Of a DNA stretch of 64,000 nt, positions 1 through 11,196 are shown in pieces. The stretch is from Cryptomeria japonica. Taxonomy: Eukaryota > Streptophyta > Pinopsida > Cupressales > Cupressaceae. The notes under the pieces were generated by a model. That model was not told the DNA's origin and ran no database searches. It was given only the letters and a program-made list of their open reading frames with translations. The translations under genes and the position numbers were made by a program. The stretch lies in the NCBI RefSeq assembly GCF_030272615.1, contig NC_081412.1, positions 20,003,932-20,067,931 on the forward strand, in the 5' to 3' direction. Within the stretch, counting starts at the first letter, position 1; every line of letters starts with the position of its first letter.

Positions 1-1471
1 TTTCCCTTAGATGATTACAATGTATGACCAAACTGAAGGATAAAATTATCAGAGCCTTGCGAGACGGAAGAAAATAAGATTTTGTATATAAGAGGATTAT
101 CATCCGCCGCATTCTCAAACAAAGAAGAGAGAGGAAATTGAACTCGCTGTATGCAAGGTTCAGAGCCCTTCTGCCTAAATCTATCAAGGTAACTTCAAAG
201 TCTATTATGTATAATTGTATATTGTTTATTTGTATCAATGTTTTAGATCACACTATATGATCCATTATAAGAGTGAGAGCTATGAAAAACAAATAACCTA
301 TTTTCAAAAATTTCTTTTAATTTAAATTAGAAATTTTTGTTTGGATTGAATGAGTAATATAATATGCAATTCTGTAAGAGAAATTCTTGGTCTTTTGATT
401 TATATCTATGTTTTGTGTTGGTGACAAAGGATGCTGCAAAATCTGAAAGTCTTTCTGATCATGAAAGCTGTAGTTCATCTTTATTGGTTGATCTTTCACG
501 AAGGGATGTTTAGGTATGTCATGAAATTTTCATGCAGCATATCATTCATACCATTTACTACTGTATCGACAGGTTTTCATCAGTTCCTTTGAACATATCT
601 GTTTCATTTAATAGTATTAACTACTGAGAATAATAGAATTTTGTTAGAGATTATAGAGTTTTTGCTATTTTCCTTCCCAAGATGAGCTATGTATTAATAT
701 TTGAATCCAATTCTACATGCTCACTTCTTGCTACTGTTAAAGCCCTAGCTGTAAAGCAAGAACTCTCAATCTGACCAGAGTGCTTAGAATCTAACATTAA
801 AGCCTTCATTTAAAAGAAGAGGATTAATGATGGAAAATCTGACTATAAATTTGTATTCAATATCTAACTATCTTAACGGTTATTAGGAAATTTGAATTTA
901 AGCATATTGACTTTATACCCTTTTATTTTATTCATAAATGAGATGAAATAATATTATTTTTGTGTGGATATGTTGTGGTGTGATAGATGTAAGCGTCGTT
1001 CATAGTTATTATGATTGTTATAAGTACATGCTACACAGATTGGGTATTCAATCTATTTGAGACCAGGTGGGTTTAGAATTTATATAACCTTTTTATATAG
1101 TTAATATATCAATACTTTATACGATTTTATTATATAAGTTTATTTGAAGTAAGCCCTTCATAGTAATATGGATCAAGAGATAAAAAGAAAGACTACTTTA
1201 TTTGAATATGTCCATTTATACTGAGATTTGAACTCAGAACTAAGTTAGACAGTAATACATCCATTTATATTACTCGATTTACTCTTAAAAATGAGTTGAC
1301 TGCATTTATTTATTTATATGTAATGATTTTTCATTCATAAATTGGTGTGTTCTTAATATAATTTTAAGAGATATGTGGATTTTTATTCACTGGTAACAAG
1401 GAAATATGTTGTCAATCATTTAACTAGAACGTGTGAGATATTTAAATCAAGCCATATATAAATATTATTCT

Positions 1472-2803
1472 TTTCTATCAGATCTTTGGGGGCCTCTTGT
1501 TGTAGATTATTTTAACATTGTCTCCTCAGGTCCATGTTTAGTGGCTAAATGGAAGGATATCCCTCCCTTGTCTATTGATAATGATCTTATTCTTTCTTTT
1601 ATGGAAGAACTTCATGAAAGACCTCTAGTTTTTCATAATAAGGAGGACTCTTTGGTCTAGGTTAAGAATGCTGCAGGTTCCTATTCAATAAAAGATGGGT
1701 ATAATTCTTTGGTTCAGCCCTCTTTACCCTCTTGTTGGCCTACTAAGCTTTTTTGGCATCCTTCTTGTTTTCCAAAGGTAGGGGTGTTTGCTTGGTTGGC
1801 AGTCCAAGATAAAGTCCTTACTAGGATGCAATTGGATAGACTTGGGATTACAACAGTATTTCCTTGTGTTTTTTGTGGTTATTGTATGGAATCAGTGGAT
1901 CACCTTTTCCTGTTATGTTCATTTGCTTCTGAATGTTGGTATTGGCTGTTTGGTATGCTAGGATGGTCTTCTGCTCTTTGTTCGAATTTATTCTTGCAAT
2001 TCATGACCTTTCCCTTGTTGCTTCCCTCTTCGTTCTACTGATCTCTTTGGGTTATCGCCCCATCTCTGGTGGTCTAGAATCTCTGGCTTGAAAGGAATTC
2101 TAGAATCTTCAAACATAAATCTGCTACCCTGACTGACGTAATTGGTAAAATCCAAACCTCCATTAGTGAGGTGGTGCTTTCTTTCATCCATAAAAATTTA
2201 GATCACCTCGGGTCTTTTTCTCATTGGGATAATTGGGTCACTTGGCGATGGTCTTCTCTTCATTTGATGCCTTCCCATGGGGATATATCAGATGGACTCT
2301 CTTCTCTTGTTAAGCGCAAGATGGCTAAATGGATTCCTCATCCCTTTCCTTCATTTAAAATTCAGTTTGATGGGGCTTCTAAGGGGAATCTGGGGAGGTC
2401 TGGTGTTGGTGTAATTATTTTTGATCATTCTTCAAAGATCATCAAAGCAATGGGAAAATATATTGGTCAAGGCACTAATAATGTGGCTGAGTTCCAGGCT
2501 TTATCCTTTGGGCTTGATCTCACTCTTTCATTAAACATTAAAGATATTGTTATTGAAGGTGACTCAATGCTGGTCTTTCAGGCGGTTATTAGCAAAAAAT
2601 GTCTCTCTTGGCACTTGCAGTATTTTTTAGATCACATTCTTCTACAATTAAAAGGCTTTTCCACTTTTTCTATCTCTCATTGTTTCAGAGAGATCAATGT
2701 CTTTGCATATTTTCTAGCAAACAAGGCTATTGTTGATGGTGCTGATTATATAGAATTTGCTCCTTCAGACATTCCTGTCTCTTGCATGAAGCTTCTTTCT
2801 TAG
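1472..2803 (+). pseudogene. LINE-1 ORF2 C-terminus: zf-RVT and RNase H, three stops
   Basis: One frame runs through the whole span with stops only near 1658, 2039 and 2077. The first part reads KLFWHPSCFPKVGVFAWLAV and then C-V-F-C-G with H and C residues, the zf-RVT zinc-binding region that follows the RT in plant LINEs. The second part (about 2350-2760) is an RNase H of the RVT_3 type with FDGASKGN, NNVAEFQAL and IEGDSM. The last catalytic motif, normally R-E-x-N-x-x-A-D-x-L-A-N, reads REINVFAYFLAN, so the aspartate is replaced by tyrosine. The RT and endonuclease are absent because of 5' truncation. Confidence 0.9.
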
Positions 2804-3149
2804 CAGACCTTCCATTCATAAACCTCCTTCATTCCCTATACTTGGTGTGGTTTTTCTTTCGTAAGTGCCTATAGTGAAGGTGTTGGTCTTCGGGGCAATA
2901 TCTTTGCTATTGACATTTACTAGGAGAATCTCCTCATTAAGTAGAGAGTTTGTTGTGGCTTCTACTATTGCATTGAGCTTCCCTTTATTTGATTGTCCTC
3001 TCCCATCTCCTTTCTTTGTGAGGTTTTTCACTTCCTATATGGCTATAGGGGGGATGTTGTCCTGCCTTATGGCAACAATCTCTGTTGTAGTTATATTTGG
3101 TAGTAGCTCCTCATTAAGTATGGAGGATGGAGGGGCAATTTTATGCTCA

Positions 3150-3680
3150 ACTAGCAATTTTGGTATTGAATGGGCTTTGGGTTGGCTATCATTTTGTTCT
3201 ATGTGGCTGCATTTTTGGGTATTGTGGATATCTCCGTCGATGGATATCTTCATTTCCATTTGATATTTAGGAGACTGTTTTGGTTCTGGCCTTTCTTTAT
3301 ATTAATCTTTAGCTTTATGTTAGGTGTTTGGTAAGTTATAAATGTTAGATCATCTGCTTTTTTTGGTAATCATTTTTCTTTATGGTCAGAAGTAGGTCAA
3401 CTTATGATCGGCTGGCAGTTTTGGTATTGAATGGGCTTTTGGATCATTATTGTCTTGTCCTATGTGGTTGCATGATTGGTTTCTATGGATATCACTGTAG
3501 ATGGATATCTCAGTTTCCATTGGATATCTTGGGGACTATTTTTGGTATCGTCCTTTCTTCATCTCCACTCATTTCATGCTAATCATTAGTTTCATGGTAG
3601 AGGTCTGTTAAGTTATATTTGGTTTTGATCCTTTGCTTTTTTGGTAACCATTTCTCTTTACGGTCGGAAGTGGGTGACTT
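3150..3680 (+). repeat. Imperfect tandem duplication in the LINE-1 3' untranslated region
   Basis: Two copies of a unit of about 260-280 bp lie head to tail. Shared landmarks in the same order are ggtattgaatgggctttg (3162 and 3423), a Ctatgtgg segment, GATGGATATCT..TTTCCATT, and a 'ggtaa(t/c)cattt..cttta.ggtc.gaagt' block (about 3368 and 3647). The units differ by many substitutions, so the duplication is old. Confidence 0.75.
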
Positions 3681-4595
3681 TTCCATGAGGTTTCGTATCA
3701 CAATGGTTGGAATTGGTCCTTCTTTTGAATCATTTCGCATCATGGGCATTTTGCTATTTAGGGAGTTTCTTTAATGATTGGGATTGTTGTGAGATATGAG
3801 GTAGTTTCATCTTTTGGTGTGTAGCCTCTTGCTCGGTGTTTTCTCTTATGATGAAAAGATAATCATGACCCGGTTATCCTATTTTTTGTTATATTCCAGA
3901 TGGTGTGAGATATAGCATTCATTCTATTTTTGTATTTTCTTTCTAACACAAAATGCTTTGCATTGTTTGGAGAGTTCTTGGCAAAATCAGTGGTTGGTGG
4001 CTTTTTTGAGGAACTAGAAAGTGCAGTTACTATGGTGGTGTAGATGGTTTCTTATCCTGCTGTTACTATTGTGATTTTTGCTATGGACTATTCTGTGGAT
4101 TGGTCTCATCCTACTTCCCGTGGGTTTTCATCATCCTTCTCTTCTTCTTATATGGATGGGCATATGTTTGCTGACCATTTTTATGCTAGCAGGATTGCTT
4201 TTTCTTGGTTCCCTTCTGGCTTTGTGTTTTGTTCTCTTCAGAGCCTTGGATTCATGTGGTGCATAGATAGATTGGTTATTGGGGTGATGTCACTGCTTTT
4301 GTTTAGGTAGCAGTGGCTTCATTTTGGGATGTTCTCTTCTTCACTAGTTCTCACAGCTTCCTTTATATCTAATGTGGTTGGCTATGTAACTGGGGGGTTT
4401 TTATTTGGGATGCCTATGAGCTTTTGTAATGGGTAGATAGGCTTTTGTTCTCTTGATCAATACTAAAGGGTTTTCTTACTGGTTCTTTCCCTTCAGTGCT
4501 CATTGAACCAAACACCATGTAAAAAAATATAAAGATTTAATATAATTTCAGTGGTTCATCCACTTTTATCAAAAAATAAAATAAAATATTATTCT

Positions 4596-7190
4596 GTTCT
4601 TGATTATTATTATTTTATTGAAGATCTTTTTCAAAAGCTGATGGATGCTTAAATTTTCCATATTAGTTTAAATTTGCTCCATTTATCAATATTAGTTCCA
4701 TTGTTTCTCTGTTATGCTTAAATTTTCCATATTAGCTTGAATTTACTCCATTTATGACTATTAGCTCCATTGTTTCTCTGTACTTGCAGGAAATAAGTTA
4801 CAAATAGTTTAATGTGTTTAGTTAGAAAGAAAACTTTGATCTAATGGAGCAGAATTTGTAGGTAGGTTTTGCAATCATCTGAGCTGGAAGAATGTGATAT
4901 TGTTAGCAGGATCACTCTATCAGGACTTGCAAGTAAAGGAAAAACAAATCAAATATTTGTATATGAACTTCATGTTAAAAACATTTGTCTTCTATACTGT
5001 GACATTTTCTTAACTCAATTGGGAATTTGTTTTCCTTTTATAAAGCTCAAGTTTCATTTTGGTGATCTAATTTATTGTTATCACTTTTTTCTACTATTTG
5101 ATAATTCAATTTGATTCGCAAAATAATATAATTCTGAATATTTTTCTATTTATTTACAATTTTTTTAGCATTCTTCAGAACAATGTCTATCTAATATTAT
5201 AGATATACATTTAAAAACATTTATTAATTAATTAAAATTGATTTCTATTATATTTTAAATTTTAATTACATTAATAAATACAATCAAATAGACTAATATT
5301 AATAAATTCTTAACCATCAAACAATCAATAACAATTTATAATTCATCTTTACTGAAAAGTGAGGATGAATAATCATATCCAAACATTTATAAAGCAAAGA
5401 AATCTGGGCTAAACAATCCAATTAGTACTTCCATTTCTATTAAGTAAAGTTAACAGCAAACAAGAAGAAAACAAGGAGTGCAGTCACGAGCAAAAAGTGC
5501 GCATCCTCGTGAGGAAAGAGTCCAAGGTAATTATTCTCTCCTTACTACGGCGGTACCCATTCCCAACTCCCAAGATATTCACATCGACTTTCAGTAGAGT
5601 TTTTCATTAAAGTTACTGTTGAATGAACTCAAAAGATCTACAGGTAGTTTTGAATTATATCAATATACTCAGCGGTTTTTTCTAACTATTATCCAATTTC
5701 TACAATGTATCAAATTTTTTTATCTTTTATACGTTATAAATATATTGTAATAGATATTTGGTCTATTCTAGAGATTGGATCACCATTTTCTATTATATAT
5801 TATCCTTGCAGCAGATATTTTAAAATTATCAATATGATAAAATCAGCCTAAATAGTTAATTAACAATAATTGATCTTCAAGAAATACGAAGTTTACATAT
5901 TATCTTTAATTTAGTTTTATATTTATTTTGAAGAAATATTTGATACATATAATGACAAATGATAATATTTTATATGAGTTTAATTCATTTTTTTAGTCAT
6001 TTATCTATCTATATACACATATCCTTATACATTTAATCTTATCACATTCTTATACAAATAGTCACACATTTCTATACATTCACCTTTATCACATTTCTTT
6101 ATACACTAACCTCTATTTATCTATTAGCCATATTGTGCGGACTGTTTGCCTGTTCTCAATAATTCTTGACACAACTCAAATATCAGTCAATTGACCCCAT
6201 CCACTCTCTTTCCTTGAGTTGAATAAAGGCACATTTTGGTCGATTCAATCTTGTCCTTTGACAAAGTCTTGATACAGTGCAGATCTTAAGACATTTTACT
6301 AATAGAGAGACATTATTTTCTAATCATACATAAGTTTGTTATCAAAATATTCTACTAAGGAACTCAATCTTTAGTCATAGAACTAAGTGCCCCAATTCTC
6401 ACATTTATATTTCCTAGTTCATAACAATTAGATCTATTTGATTTACCATATATTAGTGCCCTCACTATATTTAATTAATCTAGGTTGCTTATGCTTGATT
6501 GATGGAATTCATTGAAAATTAACTTAGATTAACAATGGAGAAACCTTATTTTTCTTTACATTTTTGGTAATCTCATATGATCCTAGACAAAACTTAATTT
6601 TTAATATTAGATTTTAGATCACATCAGGGTTTTAGATTTATAATTTTCTAGGTTGACATCATATTTTTAAATCTAAATATTATCGTGTCTCATTGATATA
6701 TCTCTATTTTAGAGTTTGGTCCTTATTTATACTTCCTAGATCTATCATCCATCCCACTCACCATTATGTTGGCATTAAAGTTTATATTTTTCACTTGATT
6801 TCAGATTTGATTTGTCTAATATTTATTTGATCTACTTCATTTTTTTATTCTCAAATATAAAATTTAGTATATGTCTAAAAGGCATGTACATTTAAACCCT
6901 AGTATGTTGTTTATATTGAGAACAAATCAAGTGATTGAGATGATTGTGGCCATGATAAACATTAGGACCAACAAGATATTTTAATTATGAGGCAAGTTTT
7001 GATATCTATACATTACATCAAGATCAATATCATAATTAATCAGAAAATATTTTCTATTAATATGATCTCCTCAAGGTGACATGAAAGTTTTATTTTGAAA
7101 CTGAGGAGGGGGAAGGGTTGAGTTAGTATTTATTTAAACTTAATGAATTCCATTTTCAAGTTAAACATCAAATCATATTTACTTAAAGAG
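4596..7190. repeat. Segmental duplication, downstream part (partner about 58060-60650)
   Basis: After LINE-1 the sequence resumes co-linear with the copy 3 region and stays alignable to about 7190, where the partner diverges at about 60650. By eye the stretches compared agree at roughly nine bases in ten. Apart from exon 3 of copy 1 it is AT-rich and non-coding. It includes the conserved block at about 5460-5600 with the paired CACGAG/CTCGTGAG motifs found downstream of every copy. Confidence 0.85.
5460..5600 (+). other. Conserved downstream block of the duplicated gene (copy 1 version)
   Basis: The block reads gcagtcacgagcaaaaagtg, then cctcgtgagga, then ccattcccaactccc and attcacatc. The same order of motifs occurs at 32230-32434 (after copy 2), 58925-59050 (after copy 3) and 63400-63600. 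In copies 2 and 4 it stays open in one frame with REE...PIP.LSN.TFTS.FGFFSY; here the similar frame stops soon after. It could be a downstream exon or a conserved non-coding element; I cannot tell which. Confidence 0.6.
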
Positions 7191-7940
7191 AGAACAAAAA
7201 TAATATCTTCTTGTGTTATGCCTACTTTTTAAAATTTAGAGATGAGTTTAGAAACACAGATATCATAAGTTATTATTTGTATTTAGTATGTTAGTTGTTT
7301 AGTTGTCTCACCTTCTAGATTCTACATTTTACCAGTTGAATATTTTTTGTTATCAAGTTCCTATATTTAAGTAGATTTTTTAGTGATATTTTCTGATATG
7401 AATTAGAAGAACATTATAATTCACTTTATAGATAATGCAATTGGAGATTCTTAAGTGGAGTACAATTTTATTAGTAATTTGTCTACAAAAAATATTCTTC
7501 ATGAGTATAATGTACAAGAAATTAATGATTTGAGATTATTGTTTTAAGATATGTCTGATAAAATGTCAAAATATTTCTATAAATATTTACAAGAGTATAT
7601 TACCACATGAATGAAACAATAAAGATAAAAACATTGTATCATCTAACTTTTTCAAATACAGCCTTATAAGTTAGAACTATGAACTAAAACATCAAATGAA
7701 CATAATTAAAAAGAAGAAACTAACTCTTCTCTAAGAACTTCAAAGTATATAATTAAGAGACTATATTAAACTTTTATATGATCATTTTATTATATTTTTC
7801 ATATTAAAATTACCTTAAACACACTAATCTCCATCTTCATGAATATTAATGTTTAAGAATTATAATTTTAGAAAATTTAATGATGATTAGTACTTCTCAC
7901 ACAAAAGACATTCAATATTAAGAATTTAGTTATGACAAAA
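7191..7940. other. Non-coding AT-rich interval
   Basis: No reading frame, RNA gene or recognisable element end was found. It continues the flank downstream of copy 1 beyond the point where the copy 3 partner stops aligning, and ends at the left target duplication of element A. Confidence 0.6.
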
Positions 7941-7954
7941 ATTCAAGAGGTTTC
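7941..7954. repeat. Left target-site duplication of element A
   Basis: attcaagaggtttc, identical to 9789-9802. Confidence 0.9.
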
Positions 7955-9788
7955 AAAAATCAACAAACAAACTCTTTATTTTTTGATAAGGAGTTAGCAA
8001 TGAGCAGGAACAGTTGCGGAAGAGGGTCAGGAGCTAGGGTTTCTGCTACAGAGGAGGAGGCAAAGGATTTTGATGGAGGGGATGCCGATGGAGTCGAGGA
8101 TAGAGCAGAGGCTAGGATAATGTTTGGAGGCGGTGGGAGTGCTCTGTTTCCTTTCCTACAGGCAGTGTTTGTGGGTTTCTGCTGGCCCTTTCTTCATTGT
8201 GGTTGTCTCTCGAGAGACTGGGACACGAGTCCTATTGGCTCCAAGGGGGCTGTTGTTTTGGCTAAGATGGGGTCATGGTGTGGTGAATTGCGGGTGCCTT
8301 CCCCATCTTCCTCATGGTCTAGCCTTCTGATGGCTGGAAGTTGTGGTTTGTTTTTTCCTATAGCCACCATTCATTGTTTCTTCATGTTGAATCCTCTAGT
8401 TATCTTGGGTGGGATTTTTCCTATGATGTAGGTGGTTTTTAGCTTCCTTTCTCTCCAGGGATTGTTGGTCATAGCTTTGTGTGCGTTCCTAGGTTTCTTT
8501 TTTGTCTCCTTTCTCAAGGGTTTTCCTTAGGTTGGTCTATTGAGGTTACCCCATCTCCTATTCAGGTGGAGATGTGTCTTCCTAGTTTTCCCTTGACTAG
8601 ATGTAGAGGGCTGCTCCAAGTTGTCCTTTTCTTTCAGAGATAGTTCTTTCTTCCCTTGGTGCCTTGGGAGTTGCTGAAGGTTCAGAGGTCTTGTTTTTCC
8701 CTCTTCTCTCTGGTGTTCGGTAGGAGGAACTATTGTTCTAGCCCTGCTATGGTTTTGGGAGCCATTCTAAAACCCAATGCTTGTGGTTTGGGGAGCCTAT
8801 TAAAATCCCATGGGGTGGTTTTTTTTGAATTTGGGCATTTTAAGAATACCCCTATTTTTTGTCTTAAGAGAAGGTTAAGGGAACCTTTTTAAAACCCTTG
8901 TTGTTTCTGTTGATGGGGCTTGTTTATCCTTGTCTTTATATTTTGACCCCCATGACTCTTTCTCTCCTATTTCTTTCTCATCACCTTTGGTTTTCCTTGG
9001 CTTGGTCTATTGAGGTGACACCTTCTTCTATCAAGGTGGAGATGGTTTGTTTTAGGGATGACCTCTCTCTTATAGAGGTGGAGTTGGGTGTTGTGTTTGA
9101 TCACAAGAGTTGCAGATGGTGTTTGGTTGATCTTCTATTAGGTTGTGGGAGCTTTGTTGAACTCTCGTTCAAGGTTGAGGGATATTGGAAAAACCCTACA
9201 TTTCTAGCTTGTTAGAGGGAAGGGCTGGTTGTTAGCAGTCTTCAAGGGACCACTGGTTATGGGAGTTGTATAAAATGCTTTTTAGGTTGCGGGAGCCTCT
9301 TAAAACACACTCTCATGGTTAACGAAACTTGTAAAAACCCTTGGTATTTTGATTTTATCAGGGATAGGCTAGATGCTGGTAGTTTTCAAGGGCCCATCCT
9401 GGCCATTGTGTGTTTTTGGTTAGGATATGTTCTTGCTGTTAGTGAGCTGGAGACTTTGTTACTGGTCAAGGGAACCTGGAAAAGCCCTTTTTTTTGGCTG
9501 AGGATGCTAGATAAATGCTCATGTTTTGTTTCTCAGATCTATAAGATGGTTTAGATATGTTGTTGTTGCCAGCCTGGTTCATTTTATCTCTCTTTTGTGT
9601 GTGGCTGACAGTTGTTGTCTCTCTACAATCTAGTTGACTGTAGCTTTGTTGTTGATTAGGTTGTTCCTTTCTGCAACGTCCCTTTGTTGGTTTTGGATCC
9701 GTGAAAAATCTGTGGGTTTCAGGTCTCTCCAAAACTTCTTGTACAAGGTTTCTGGTCTCCTCAAAACCTGTTTATCCTAATAAAAAAC
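7955..9788 (+). mobile_element. Element A: 1.8 kb non-autonomous retroposon with repeated hairpin motif
   Basis: A 14-bp direct repeat, attcaagaggtttc, flanks the insert at 7941-7954 and 9789-9802, and the right end is an A-rich cctaataaaaaac, so it was inserted by target-primed reverse transcription. It has no RT, endonuclease or RNase H. A 143-codon frame (8000-8431) starts MSRNSCGRGSGARV, but it matches no family I know and may be the 5' leader of a LINE. About nine copies of a motif of the form GGTTnnGGGAnCCTnTTAAAACCC lie at 8752-9485; its ends (GGTTTT/AAAACC) are complementary. An internal duplication of about 470 bp is visible (ttggtctattgagg at 8532 and 9002). Element B at 38325-39790 shares the motif and the 3' end style. 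Confidence 0.8.
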
Positions 9789-9802
9789 ATTCAAGAGGTT
9801 TC
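9789..9802. repeat. Right target-site duplication of element A
   Basis: attcaagaggtttc, identical to 7941-7954, directly after the A-rich end of the insert. Confidence 0.9.
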
Positions 9803-10766
9803 TTTGGCTTTGAAAATTTGGATGCATGTGATCAACTTGAGCCTAATTGGATGGGAGATTTATTCTAGTAGTTGATTTGTAGTTTAGAAGCCTCTCAATT
9901 AGACTTGTCTGATATTATAATCTTGGGAAATATGTTTCTTGTTTGTTGACTACATGCTTAGGTTCAATGAGCTTCTACATGATTTTAATCACTAATATTT
10001 TAATTGGATGTTCTTCTACATTGTTGTAGAATACATATTCTCCATTTATCTCTCCTCAATTTGATTCCTATACAACATGTATGAGACACTCTTTAATTGT
10101 GCCTATATTTTCTTGGCATGAATTATCAATCTCCACCTAGAAATAATATTTTGCTAGTTCTCTTTCAAGTTCAAAAGATCTAAAAGTGAATCATAAATAA
10201 GAAAAAGTATATGTTGAGATTTTAATTAGCTTCTAATATTAGAAAAATACCTAAGCACATCTAAAACTAGTTCCATTGAATGCCTTATATTTTTCATAAC
10301 ATCAATATAAGCTATGCATATTTGAAAAGCTATTTATAATGCATTTTTTAAAAAGGCCATAAAATGTTTCTTTTTTAATTCCAAATCCATCTGATAGAAC
10401 AAAGTAACAATAATTTTTTTAAGGTAATAATGACATGAAATTAAATTCAACTTTTTTGGGCATACATTTTGAACTTATCAATATCAATTAACAAAGAATA
10501 ACACAATTTGAATCTATTATATAGATTGTAGATTTTCCTTAATGAAATTAAGTTTTGTATGGATTTTACAAGATTGTTTAAGTACACAACTATAGAGAAA
10601 TTTGACACTTGTAATCAACCAAATATTCAAGAGTGTTGTTTCAAAAAAAACTTTATCTATGTGCATTTTTTCAAAAGGAGGAAAATATTTCCTCCTCAAG
10701 TATTAAGTAACTTCCCAAGGTAATCTTCCACATCTTTGGTGTTGCTCCAATTGTAAACTTAATATT

Positions 10767-10886
10767 TAACAAGATTAGAATTTACATTAAGAAAGCTACA
10801 TAATGATTGAAAACCATAATTTGTATTAACAAGATTAGAATTTACATTAAGAAAGCTGCATAATGATTGAAAACCATAATTTGTAT
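10767..10886. repeat. Tandem duplication, 2 x 60 bp
   Basis: Two adjacent, nearly identical 60-bp units begin taacaagattagaatttac at 10767 and 10827. They differ by one base in the central part (gctaca versus gctgca). The near-identity points to a recent event. Confidence 0.95.
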
Positions 10887-11144
10887 GATTTAGTTTACAA
10901 CAAGAAATAAGGTTTGTCTTAAAAATTTAAATAGTTAACTAGACTATTTCCTTTGAAGGATGCAATCCTCACTTTCTAACTTCAATAGAAAACAAAAATC
11001 TCCTTTCATTCCAACATAAATAAAATGGTTCTTATACCTTAAAGAGAAGCATTTTTTTAATGCCATCTACTATTATTCCCTACAATAAATGTTAGAATAA
11101 ATATAACTAATAAATAAACAACTTAAAAACTATGCACAAAGAAA

Positions 11145-11196
11145 CATATAAGACTAGGTCATGTGGATTCCATATAAGACTAGGTCACGTAGATTC
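11145..11196. repeat. Tandem duplication, 2 x 26 bp
   Basis: catataagactaggtca occurs at 11145 and 11171, each followed by (t/c)gt(g/a)gattc. Confidence 0.85.

Larger units (their letters stand above)
1472..4583 (+). mobile_element. LINE-1: 5'-truncated plant LINE in intron 2 of copy 1
   Basis: The insert is delimited by an identical 12-bp duplication, aaatattattct, at 1460-1471 and 4584-4595. The homologous intron of copy 3 (about 58050) has the uninterrupted target, which confirms the empty site. The element keeps only the C-terminal part of ORF2, a long 3' untranslated region and an A-rich tail ending tttatcaaaaaataaaata. It lies in the same orientation as the host gene. It is the same LINE family as LINE-2 in copy 3: both share the zf-RVT and RNase H wording and similar 3' tails. 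Confidence 0.93.
11..5114 (+). pseudogene. Copy 1 of a three-exon bHLH-like small-protein gene, broken
   Basis: Exon 1 is about 24-188, exon 2 is 421-513 and exon 3 begins at 4866; the assignments come from alignment with copy 2 (30703-31942) and copy 3. Exon 1 encodes a basic segment with the motif RKLNSLYARFRALLPKS, which resembles the basic/helix-1 half of a bHLH domain, and ends at AAG before GTAACT. Four lesions are visible. There is an in-frame TAA early in exon 1 (AAATAAGAT). The intron 1 acceptor reads TTG instead of AG before GTGACAAAG. Exon 2 ends in TAG where copy 2 has CAG. Exon 3 has lost the stop used in copy 2 and stays open to 5114. Intron 2 is enlarged by LINE-1. I infer a non-functional paralogue. 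The protein function is unknown; helix 2 of a bHLH is not recognisable. Confidence 0.7.

Noticed and set aside
4044-4310. Hydrophobic overlapping frames suggesting a membrane protein
   Set aside because: They fall in the T-rich LINE-1 3' untranslated region in two frames at once.
8000-8431. 143-codon frame as a host gene
   Set aside because: It lies wholly inside element A between its target duplications, and an overlapping frame of similar openness exists.
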